This document shows, piece by piece, positions 57,236 to 64,000 of a DNA stretch of 64,000 nucleotides (its first letter is position 1; each line of letters begins with the position of its first letter). The position numbers and the translations under genes were made by a program. Below the pieces are notes generated by a model, which saw only the letters and a list, made by a program, of their open reading frames with translations, was not told the DNA's origin and ran no database searches. Source of the DNA: Longivirga sp036510975 (GTDB lineage Bacteria > Actinomycetota > Actinomycetes > S36-B12 > CAIYMF01); NCBI GenBank assembly GCA_036510975.1, contig DATCCY010000057.1:38555-102554 (forward strand), given 5' to 3'.

Positions 57236-58219
57236 TCAGAACGCCATCGCGCGGTCGACGCCGTCGAGGACGCGGTCGAGGTCGGGGAGGTAGTCCTCCT
57301 CGAGCCGGGACGGCGGGTAGGGCGTGTGGTAGCCGCCGACCCGGATCACGGGTGCCTCGAGGAAGTAGAAGCACTGCTCGGTGATGCGAGCGGCGAGCTC
57401 GGCGCCGAGGCCCAGGAAGACCGGCGCCTCGTGCACGACGACGAGCCGGCCGGTGCGGCGTACCGACGCCGCGATCGTGTCGATGTCGAGCGGAGAGATC
57501 GTGCGCAGGTCGACGACCTCGATGTCGAGGCCGTCGGCCGCGGCAGCGGTCGCGGCCTCGAGGCAGGTGCGCACCATCGGGCCGTAGCAGGCGACGGTGA
57601 TCGACGAGCCCGGGCGTACGACGCGGGCGGTGAACGGCGACGGCGCCGAGGCGAGGTCGAGGCTCTCGTCGACCTCGGCCTTGTCCCAGTAGCGGCGCTT
57701 CGGCTCGAAGAAGATCACCGGGTCGGGGTGGGCGATCGCCTGCTGCACCATGACGAAGGCGTCGAGCGGGTTCGACGGCGACAGCACGCGCAGGCCGGCG
57801 GTGTGCGCGAAGTACGCCTCGGGCGACTCGCTGTGGTGCTCGACGGCGCCGATGCCTCCGCCGTAGGGGATGCGGATGGTGATGGGCATCGGCGTGCGTC
57901 CGGCGGAGCGGGCGTTGTGCTTGGCGACCTGCGTGACGATCTGGTCGAACGCAGGGAACACGAACCCGTCGAACTGGATCTCGACGACGGGGCGGAAGCC
58001 GCGCATCGCGAGGCCGACCGCCGTGCCGACGATGCCGCTCTCCGCGAGCGGCGAGTCGATGACGCGCGCCTCGCCGAAGTCCTTCTGCAGCCCGTCGGTC
58101 ACCCGGAAGACTCCGCCGAGCTTGCCGATGTCCTCGCCCATGAGCAGGACCTTGGGGTCGTTCTCGAGCGCCTTGCGCAGGCCGGCGTTGATCGCCTTCG
58201 CCATCGTCGTCGCGGCCAT
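57236..58219 (-). CDS. bkdB: 2-oxoacid dehydrogenase E1 beta subunit
   Basis: 327 residues. Family motifs are VLLMGEDIGKLGGVFRVTDGL, DSPLAESGIVGTAVGLAMRGFRPVVEIQF, IPYGGGIGAVEHHSESPEAYF and the C-terminal VGGYHTPYPPSRLEEDYLPD. The ATG at 58219 shares its A with the TGA of the alpha subunit (TGATG), so they are translated together. It forms the alpha2beta2 E1 with 58219-59301. Confidence 0.94.
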   Translation of the reverse strand: MAATTMAKAINAGLRKALENDPKVLLMGEDIGKLGGVFRVTDGLQKDFGEARVIDSPLAESGIVGTAVGLAMRGFRPVVEIQFDGFVFPAFDQIVTQVAKHNARSAGRTPMPITIRIPYGGGIGAVEHHSESPEAYFAHTAGLRVLSPSNPLDAFVMVQQAIAHPDPVIFFEPKRRYWDKAEVDESLDLASAPSPFTARVVRPGSSITVACYGPMVRTCLEAATAAAADGLDIEVVDLRTISPLDIDTIAASVRRTGRLVVVHEAPVFLGLGAELAARITEQCFYFLEAPVIRVGGYHTPYPPSRLEEDYLPDLDRVLDGVDRAMAF

Positions 58220-59301
58220 CAGTGCTCCCCTCCCGCGAAGGAGGCGTGGTACGCCGAGAACTCGGCGCGCTCCGCCTCGACGAGCGGGTGCGGTGCGGCG
58301 TAGACGTGGTCGAACATCGACGTCGGCGCCGGATCGGGCAGAGCCCGGCAGCCCTCGCGCAGGTGGACGGCCATCGCCTCGGCCTCGGCGTCGACCGAGG
58401 CGAAGTAGTCGCTGTCGGCCCAGCCGTTGCGTGCGAGGTAGACCCGCAGGCGCTCGATCGGGTCCTTGAGCTTCCAGGCCTCGAGGTCGGCCGAGACGCG
58501 GTAGCGGGTCGGGTCGTCGGAGGTGGTGTGCGCGCCCATCCGGTAGGTGAACGCCTCGACCAGGGTCGGTCCCTGGCCCTCGCGCGCGGCCTGCAGCGCG
58601 GCAGTCGTGACGGCGAGCACGGCGAGGACGTCGTTGCCGTCGACGCGGACGCCGGGGAAGCCGAAGCCGTCGGCGCGGCGGTAGAGCGGGATGCGCGTCT
58701 GCCGCTCGAGCGGCTCGCTGATCGCCCACTGGTTGTTCTGGCAGAAGAACACCACGGGCGCGTTGTAGACAGCGGCGAAGACGAAGGACTCGTTGACGTC
58801 GCCCTGGCTCGTCGCGCCGTCACCGAAGTAGCAGATGACGGCGTCGTCGCTGCCGTCGCGCTGCATGCCCATGGCGTAGCCGACGGCGTGCAGGGTCTGG
58901 TCGCCGATGACGATCGTGTAGAGCGCCATGTTGTGCTCGTGCGGGTCCCACCCGCCGTTGGTCACGCCACGGAACAGGCCGAGCAGCTGCAGCGGCTGCA
59001 CCCCGCGTGCCCAGGCCACTCCGTGCTCGCGATACGTGGGGAAGGCGAAGTCGCCGGGCAGCAGCGCGCGGCCGGAGCCGACCTGCGCGGCCTCCTGCCC
59101 GATGCACTGGGCCCAGAGCCCGAGCTCGCCCTGACGTTGCAGCGCGGTGGCCTCGGAGTCGACCCTGCGGACCAGGACGAGGTCGCGGTAGAGCCCGCGC
59201 AGCTGCTCGTCGGTCAGGTCGACGTCGTACTCGGGATGGTGGACCCGCTCGCCCTCGGGGGTGAGGAGCTGGACGAGCTCGGGGCCTCCGTCTGCGGTCA
59301 T
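58219..59301 (-). CDS. bkdA: 2-oxoacid dehydrogenase E1 alpha subunit
   Basis: 360 residues. The thiamine diphosphate motif is CYFGDGATSQGDVNESFVFAAVYNAPVVFFCQNN (split around residues 175-208). GQEAAQVGSGRALLPGDFAFPTYREHG and FTYRMGAHTTSDDPTRYR are conserved, the latter near the regulatory phosphorylation region of eukaryotic relatives. The ATG at 59301 has AGGAGG 8 nt upstream. It is the first gene of bkdA-bkdB-bkdC. Confidence 0.94.
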   Translation of the reverse strand: MTADGGPELVQLLTPEGERVHHPEYDVDLTDEQLRGLYRDLVLVRRVDSEATALQRQGELGLWAQCIGQEAAQVGSGRALLPGDFAFPTYREHGVAWARGVQPLQLLGLFRGVTNGGWDPHEHNMALYTIVIGDQTLHAVGYAMGMQRDGSDDAVICYFGDGATSQGDVNESFVFAAVYNAPVVFFCQNNQWAISEPLERQTRIPLYRRADGFGFPGVRVDGNDVLAVLAVTTAALQAAREGQGPTLVEAFTYRMGAHTTSDDPTRYRVSADLEAWKLKDPIERLRVYLARNGWADSDYFASVDAEAEAMAVHLREGCRALPDPAPTSMFDHVYAAPHPLVEAERAEFSAYHASFAGGEH

Positions 59302-59458
59302 GGGTGGACCTCCTGGGCGGTTGCCGATCTGGCGCCGCCCGGAGGAGCCGTCGGGATCGCCGCCGGCCTCCCACGCGACGCCGCGTGTCCCCCGCATCAA
59401 AGCACCTGGGAGCGGTCGGTCGGTACTCGACGCCGAACCCCGCGCCCCGACCGCTGTT

Positions 59459-59518
59459 GCCCACCTATCTGTCGTTTACCGACCCTCCGGACGGGCGGGC
59501 AGCGACAGAAAGGTGGGC
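59459..59518. terminator. Large hairpin after cydC
   Basis: Arms GCCCACCTATCTGTCG (59459-59474) and CGACAGAAAGGTGGGC (59503-59518) pair at 15 of 16 positions, with a 28-nt loop. It lies 24 bp past the cydC stop and 158 bp before bkdA, so it probably ends the cyd operon. The 240-bp gap 59302-59541 holds no other feature I can support. Confidence 0.75.
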
Positions 59519-59541
59519 ACGAAGGTGGGAGGGGTGGGGCC

Positions 59542-61209
59542 TCAGGTGAGGCGGACGAGGGCGTCGAGGGCGGCCAGGCCGTGGGGGCGGTGGGCGACCC
59601 AGAGAACCGTGCGGCCGGCGAGGGCGCGCAGGAGCTCGGCAGCGACGACGTCGGCGGTGGCCTCGTCGAGGTGCTCGGTGGGCTCGTCGAGCAGCACCAC
59701 GGGGTGACCGGCGAGCAGGACACGGGCGACGCCGAGGCGCTGGCGCTGGCCGGCGGACACGAGCGCGCCGTGGTCGCCCACGGGGGTGTGGATCCCCTGC
59801 GGCGCGGCATCGAGCCACGGACCGAGACCCACGGCATCGAGTGCCGCGCGGACCTCGTCGTCGTCGGCCTCGGGCCTGGCCAGCCGCACGTTCTCCACGA
59901 CCGAGGTGTCGAACACGTGCGGCAGCTGGGGGCACCAGCCGACCACCCGGCGGACGTCGTGCCCGGTCATCTCGCACAGCTCGACGTCGCCGAGCCGCAC
60001 GGAGCCGTCGTAGGGCAGGAACCCGGCGAGGACCGCCAGCAGGGTGGACTTCCCCACGCCGGACGAGCCGACCACGCCCACCCGGGACCCGGGCGCGACG
60101 TCGAGGTCCAGACCCCTCAGCACGAGGTCGCCGCCCGGCCACCCGGCGCTGACGCCGTGCAGGCGCACGCCGACCACGCCCTGCGGCGCGGCGACCGGGA
60201 CCGCCGGGTCGGGCACCGGGTCCACCGCGTCGAGCACCTCGACGACGCGCTGCGCGGAACCGCGCACCCGCCCGAGCGCGAGAGCGGCGGTCGGCATCGC
60301 GACGACCGCCTCGTAGGTCGCGAGCGGCAGCAGCGCGAGCACCGCGAGGTTGACGCCGACGAGCTCGCCGGAGCGCACCGCCGGGATCGCCACGAGCAGC
60401 ATCACCACGACCGCGCCGCCGGAGAGCAGGATCCCGAGCCCCGAGGCGAGTCCCGCCGCACGCGCGCGACGCTCGGCGAGGCGCCCGATGTGACGGTCGT
60501 CCTCGGCGAGCCGGTCGAGCCAGGCCTGCGCGGCACCGGCGGTCGTGAGGTCGGCGACGCCGTCGAGCAGGGTGAGGACGTCGCCGTTGAGCTCGCCGCG
60601 CGCCGGGGCGCTGAGCCGCTCCGCCTCGGCGGCGGCGCTCGAGGTGATCCACGGGACGACGGTGGACGCGAGCAGGAGCGAGACCAGCAGCACGAGCCCG
60701 GCCACGGGCAGGATGAAGAACGCCAGCACCACGGACGCGACGGCGACGAGCGCGCCGGAGGCGTACGGCACCAGGACCCGCAGCGGCAGGTCCTGCGTGG
60801 CGTCGACGTCGCGGACCAGGCGCTCGAGCAGGTCGCCACGGCGGTACGCCGGCACGCCCGCGGGCGCGACCACGGCCAGCCGGTCGTAGACGGCCAGGCG
60901 CAGCCGGGAGAGCGCGCGGAACGCGGCGTCGTGGGACACGAGCCGCTCGGCGTAGCGGAAGCAGCCACGGCCGATGCCGAAGGCGCGGACACCGACGATC
61001 GCGAGGTCGAGGGTGAAGATCTGCGGCTGCAACGCGGCGCTGGAGATGAGCCACGCGCTCACCGCGAGCAGCGCCACGCCGCACCCGATCGCGAGCGAGC
61101 CGAGGAGGACCGCGAGGGCGAGCCGCTTCCACTCCGTCGCCACCCACGGCCACAGCCGCCGCACCGGCGAGACGGCCGGGGCGCTCACGCCCAGCTCGAC
61201 GGTCGTCAC
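59542..61209 (-). CDS. cydC: Thiol reductant ABC exporter subunit CydC
   Basis: 555 residues: six membrane helices, then an ABC ATPase. Walker A is GSSGVGKST, the signature is LVSAGQRQRLGVARVL (variant), and Walker B is PVVLLDEPTEHLD. CydDC exports cysteine and glutathione-type thiols and is needed for cytochrome bd assembly. The GTG at 61209 overlaps the cydD stop (GTGA). It is the last gene of cydABDC. Confidence 0.94.
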   Translation of the reverse strand: MTTVELGVSAPAVSPVRRLWPWVATEWKRLALAVLLGSLAIGCGVALLAVSAWLISSAALQPQIFTLDLAIVGVRAFGIGRGCFRYAERLVSHDAAFRALSRLRLAVYDRLAVVAPAGVPAYRRGDLLERLVRDVDATQDLPLRVLVPYASGALVAVASVVLAFFILPVAGLVLLVSLLLASTVVPWITSSAAAEAERLSAPARGELNGDVLTLLDGVADLTTAGAAQAWLDRLAEDDRHIGRLAERRARAAGLASGLGILLSGGAVVVMLLVAIPAVRSGELVGVNLAVLALLPLATYEAVVAMPTAALALGRVRGSAQRVVEVLDAVDPVPDPAVPVAAPQGVVGVRLHGVSAGWPGGDLVLRGLDLDVAPGSRVGVVGSSGVGKSTLLAVLAGFLPYDGSVRLGDVELCEMTGHDVRRVVGWCPQLPHVFDTSVVENVRLARPEADDDEVRAALDAVGLGPWLDAAPQGIHTPVGDHGALVSAGQRQRLGVARVLLAGHPVVLLDEPTEHLDEATADVVAAELLRALAGRTVLWVAHRPHGLAALDALVRLT

Positions 61210-62852
61210 GCCCCCACCCCCACGGGGTCGAGCTCGACGATCTCGTCGGCGCCCTCGACCAGCGAGGGCCGGTGCGCCACGACGACCACCGCGGCGCCAG
61301 CGTCGGCGAGGCGACGGATCGCGTCGACAACGTCGATCTCCGTCGCGTCGTCCAGACCCGCGGTCGGCTCGTCGAGCAGCACGAGCGGGGGCGGGTCGAG
61401 CAGCACGCGGGCGAGCGCGACCCGGCGCCGCTGGCCGGCGGACACGTCGGAGGCGAGGTCGCCGACGCGCGAGGCCGCACCGTCCGGGAGGGTCGCGGGG
61501 TCGATGCCCGCGGCGCGCAGAGCCGCATCGACCTCGGCGGCGGTCGCCGCCGGACGGCGCAGCCGCACGTCGTCGGCCACCGTCGGGCCGACGAGGACCG
61601 GGTCCTGGCCGACGACGCCGATGGTGAGCCGCCACGCCTCGGGGTCGAGCGTCGCGAGGTCGACGCCGCCGACCAGCACCGCCCCTGCCGTCGGCGCGAC
61701 GAACGCCTGCAGCGCTGCGAGCAGGGTGGACTTGCCGACGCCGGAGGGTCCGACCACGGCGGTCACGCGCCCGGACCGCAGCGTCAGGGAGACCGGCGCG
61801 AGGGCCACCACGTCGGACCCGGGGTACGTGACGGTGACGGCGTCGACCACGACGTCGCCGCCCGGCACGTCGGTGCGCGTGCCGGTCACCGCCGGCTCGG
61901 TGGCGAGGATCCCGAACACCTGCTCCGCGGCGTCGATGCCGTCGGCCGCGGCGTGAAACTGAGCTCCGACAGCGCGGATCGGGAGGTAGACCTCGGGGGC
62001 GAGGATCAGGACGGTGAGGCCCGTCTGGAGCGTGAGGCCGCCGTCGAGCAGACGGAGGCCGATCGACACGGCCACGACGGCCACCGACACCGTCGCGAGC
62101 AGCTCGAGGACGAACGAGGAGAGGAACGAGACGCGCAGGACGCCGAGCGTCGCGGTGCGGTAGCGCTGGTCGACCTCGGCCATCCGCTGGGACTGCGCCC
62201 GCTCACGGCCGAAGGCCTTGAGCGTCGGCAGACCGGCGACGACGTCGAGGAAGTGGCCGGACAGCACGCCGAGGGTCGACCACTGCTTGGCGGTGGCCGA
62301 CTGCGTGTACATGCCGATGAGCGCCATGAACACCGGGATCAGCGGCGCCGTCACCGCGACGATGATCGCCGCGACGAGGTCCTGGGTGAGGATCGCGACT
62401 CCGACGGTCAGCGGCACGATGATCGCGATCACCAGCTGCGGCAGGTAGCGCGCGACGTAGGGCTCGACGGAGTCGACCCCGCGCGTGGCGAGGGTCGCGA
62501 CCTGACCGCGTCGCTCACCGGAGAGCCAGATCGGCCCGAGGCGCACCACGTGCGCGAGCAGCGCCTCGCGCAGCTGTGCCGACGTGCGCGTGGCGGCCCG
62601 CTGCGCGAGGGTCTCGCCGAAGGTGGCCAGCAGCGCCCGGCCGAGGACCACGACAGCGAGCAGCACGACGACGTTCATGACGTCGGCGAGGGCGGCGCCC
62701 CCGAGGAACACCCGTGACACGACGTCGCCCAGGCAGAACGCCTGGGCGACGACGAGCACTGCGGTACCGGAGGCCACCGCGACGGACCCGATCAGCAGCG
62801 TGCGTACGCCTCGGGCGTAGTGCAGCAGCCGGGGATCGAGCGGTTTGGCCAC
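61206..62852 (-). CDS. cydD: Thiol reductant ABC exporter subunit CydD
   Basis: 548 residues: six membrane helices, then the ATPase with Walker A GPSGVGKST, the signature region DVSAGQRRRVALARVL, and Walker B PLVLLDEPTAGLDD. Upstream helices include TLATRGVDSVEPYVARYLPQL, the transporter coupling region typical of CydD. ATG at 62852, 31 bp after cydB. It pairs with CydC as a heterodimer. Confidence 0.94.
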   Translation of the reverse strand: MAKPLDPRLLHYARGVRTLLIGSVAVASGTAVLVVAQAFCLGDVVSRVFLGGAALADVMNVVVLLAVVVLGRALLATFGETLAQRAATRTSAQLREALLAHVVRLGPIWLSGERRGQVATLATRGVDSVEPYVARYLPQLVIAIIVPLTVGVAILTQDLVAAIIVAVTAPLIPVFMALIGMYTQSATAKQWSTLGVLSGHFLDVVAGLPTLKAFGRERAQSQRMAEVDQRYRTATLGVLRVSFLSSFVLELLATVSVAVVAVSIGLRLLDGGLTLQTGLTVLILAPEVYLPIRAVGAQFHAAADGIDAAEQVFGILATEPAVTGTRTDVPGGDVVVDAVTVTYPGSDVVALAPVSLTLRSGRVTAVVGPSGVGKSTLLAALQAFVAPTAGAVLVGGVDLATLDPEAWRLTIGVVGQDPVLVGPTVADDVRLRRPAATAAEVDAALRAAGIDPATLPDGAASRVGDLASDVSAGQRRRVALARVLLDPPPLVLLDEPTAGLDDATEIDVVDAIRRLADAGAAVVVVAHRPSLVEGADEIVELDPVGVGA

Positions 62853-62883
62853 CTCGACAGGTTACGTTGGTGGGAACCGGCAG

Positions 62884-63954
62884 TTACGCCGACACCTCGT
62901 GCGGCAGGTCGAGGGAGCCGTGCTCCGGGTCGGGGATCTGGCTGGGCGAGAGCCGCCTGCGGAACACCCAGTAGGTCCACGACTGGTAGACCAGCACGAC
63001 CGGCGTCAGGATCACCGCGACCCAGGTCATGATCGTGAGGGTGTACTGCGAGTTCGCCGCGTTCTGGACCGTGAGCGTCGCGTCCGCGTTCGTGGAGCTC
63101 GGCATCACGTTCGGGTAGAGGCAGACGAACAGGAAGGCCACGACGAACACCATGGTGGCGGCGGAGGCGATGAACGCCCAGCCCTCACGGCCGAGGCGGT
63201 TCGCGGCGAGCGCCCCGACCCAGGCGAGGACGACCAGGACGAGCACGACGACGCTGGCCACCGTGTTGTTGCTGTGCGCCAGCTGGGTCCACAGGCCGAA
63301 GGCCACCGCGAGCACCGCGGTGACGAGACCGATCTGGCCGGCCAGCTTGTTGGCGCGGGTGCGGATGTCGCCCTCGGTCTTGAGCGCCAGGAAGATCGCG
63401 CCGTGGGTCGTGAACAGGCCCAGGGTGACCAGACCGCCGAGGAGGGCGTACGGGTTCAGCAGCGTGAACAGGTTGCCGGTGAACTCGCTGTTGCCGTTCT
63501 GGAGCTCCAGCGGCACGCCCGCCACGATGTTGGCGAACGCGACGCCCCACAGCAACGCCGGGAGGAACGAGCCGAAGAAGATCGCCCAGTCCCAGTTGCG
63601 TCGCCAGTTCGGGGCGGCCGTGGTGCCGCGCTTGCTGCGGAACTCGAAGGCCACGCCGCGCACGATGAGCGCCACGAGGATCAGCAGCAGGGCGAGGTAG
63701 AAGCCGCTGAACAGGGTGGCGTACCACAGCGAGAACGCCGCGAAGGTCGCGCCGCCCGCCGTGAGCAGCCACACCTCGTTGCCGTCCCACACCGGGCCGA
63801 GGGTCGAGACGATCGTGCGTCGCTCCGCCTCGTTCTTGCCGATGAAGGGCAGCAGGATCCCGACCCCGAAGTCGAAGCCCTCGAGGACGAAGTAGCCGCA
63901 CCAGAGCACGGCGATGAGGACGAACCAGATGATCGCGAGCTGGTCGTGAGTCAT
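62884..63954 (-). CDS. cydB: Cytochrome bd oxidase subunit II, CydB
   Basis: 356 residues with about nine membrane helices. The family start is IIWFVLIAVLWCGYFVLEGFDFGVGILLPF, and the conserved GPVWDGNEVWLLTAGGATFAAF follows; WTYWVFRRRL is near the C-terminus. It forms the bd-type quinol oxidase with CydA, a high-affinity terminal oxidase used at low oxygen. It follows cydA by 15 bp and is followed by cydD. Confidence 0.97.
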   Translation of the reverse strand: MTHDQLAIIWFVLIAVLWCGYFVLEGFDFGVGILLPFIGKNEAERRTIVSTLGPVWDGNEVWLLTAGGATFAAFSLWYATLFSGFYLALLLILVALIVRGVAFEFRSKRGTTAAPNWRRNWDWAIFFGSFLPALLWGVAFANIVAGVPLELQNGNSEFTGNLFTLLNPYALLGGLVTLGLFTTHGAIFLALKTEGDIRTRANKLAGQIGLVTAVLAVAFGLWTQLAHSNNTVASVVVLVLVVLAWVGALAANRLGREGWAFIASAATMVFVVAFLFVCLYPNVMPSSTNADATLTVQNAANSQYTLTIMTWVAVILTPVVLVYQSWTYWVFRRRLSPSQIPDPEHGSLDLPHEVSA

Positions 63955-63969
63955 GTCGATGCTCCGGTC

Positions 63970-64000
63970 TCAGTACGAGAAGGTCAGGGTCTGGCCGTTG
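63970..64000 (-). CDS. cydA: Cytochrome bd oxidase subunit I, CydA (3' end only)
   Basis: Nine codons and a stop remain: NGQTLTFSY. The order before cydB and the 15-bp gap identify it by context; too little sequence is present for a motif. Confidence 0.6.
   Translation of the reverse strand, partial: NGQTLTFSY

Noticed and set aside
58222..61956. A 1244-codon open frame on the plus strand
   Set aside because: Antisense to bkdA, cydC and part of cydD, all of which have intact motifs. No family features in the translation.
1..64000. CRISPR arrays, phage genes, transposases, integrases or attachment sites
   Set aside because: No regular spacer-repeat array, no DDE or serine/tyrosine recombinase motif and no phage structural gene was seen anywhere in the window.

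Overview
The window is high-GC DNA (roughly 70% G+C) with dense genes, many GTG starts and 4-nt stop/start overlaps. It encodes an LLM-class (F420-type) oxidoreductase, a mycothiol-enzyme-type DinB protein, a FadE5-type acyl-CoA dehydrogenase and CydABDC. Together these point to an aerobic actinobacterium, most like a Nocardioidaceae-type soil organism. The lineage is an inference; no rRNA or tRNA gene is present to fix it.

Left arm, 1-13.1 kb: a molybdenum hydroxylase island. A truncated coxM and coxG lie at the left edge, followed by moaE-moaA, an XdhC/CoxF-family gene with a MocA-like nucleotidyltransferase, an HTH-TOBE regulator, a second XdhC-family gene, the molybdate transporter modABC with a coupled DUF779 gene, and coxS-coxL-coxM. 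CoxL carries the form II loop AYRGAGR and the genes run S-L-M, so the substrate need not be CO. The island holds uptake, cofactor synthesis, cofactor delivery and the apoenzyme.

Centre, 13.1-36 kb: a catabolic island. It contains an APC permease, a leftward run (aldehyde dehydrogenase, class III extradiol dioxygenase, FAH-family enzyme, [3Fe-4S] ferredoxin, ferredoxin reductase, SDR, LLM oxidoreductase), a PuuD-like amidase, a MarR regulator, two P450s, a class I amidotransferase, a glutamine-synthetase-like ligase and an acetoacetate-decarboxylase-family gene. Seven copies of a palindrome near CGTTCGGNNCCGAACG sit in front of these units, so they probably form one regulon. The gene set fits uptake and gamma-glutamylation of an amine, P450 oxidation, and ring cleavage of a homoprotocatechuate-like catechol. 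Accessory genes in and beside it include DoxX/MarR, a dimethylformamidase-like protein, VOC proteins, a nitroreductase, a cupredoxin lipoprotein and a SOUL protein.

Right arm, 36-64 kb: mostly housekeeping and metabolic genes. These are a methyltransferase, rsgA, an ABC-2 exporter, fadE5 with a duplicated operator, a MarR-MFS pair, an alpha/beta hydrolase, a decayed stretch with a frameshifted retropepsin-like gene (46.8-48.4 kb), several hydrolases, PAP2, an acyl-CoA synthetase, a bkdABC-type 2-oxoacid dehydrogenase operon, and cydA(partial)-cydB-cydD-cydC. Palindromic repeats related to one another lie at convergent gene ends at 15.0, 22.6 and 54.5 kb, with a half copy at 52.0 kb.
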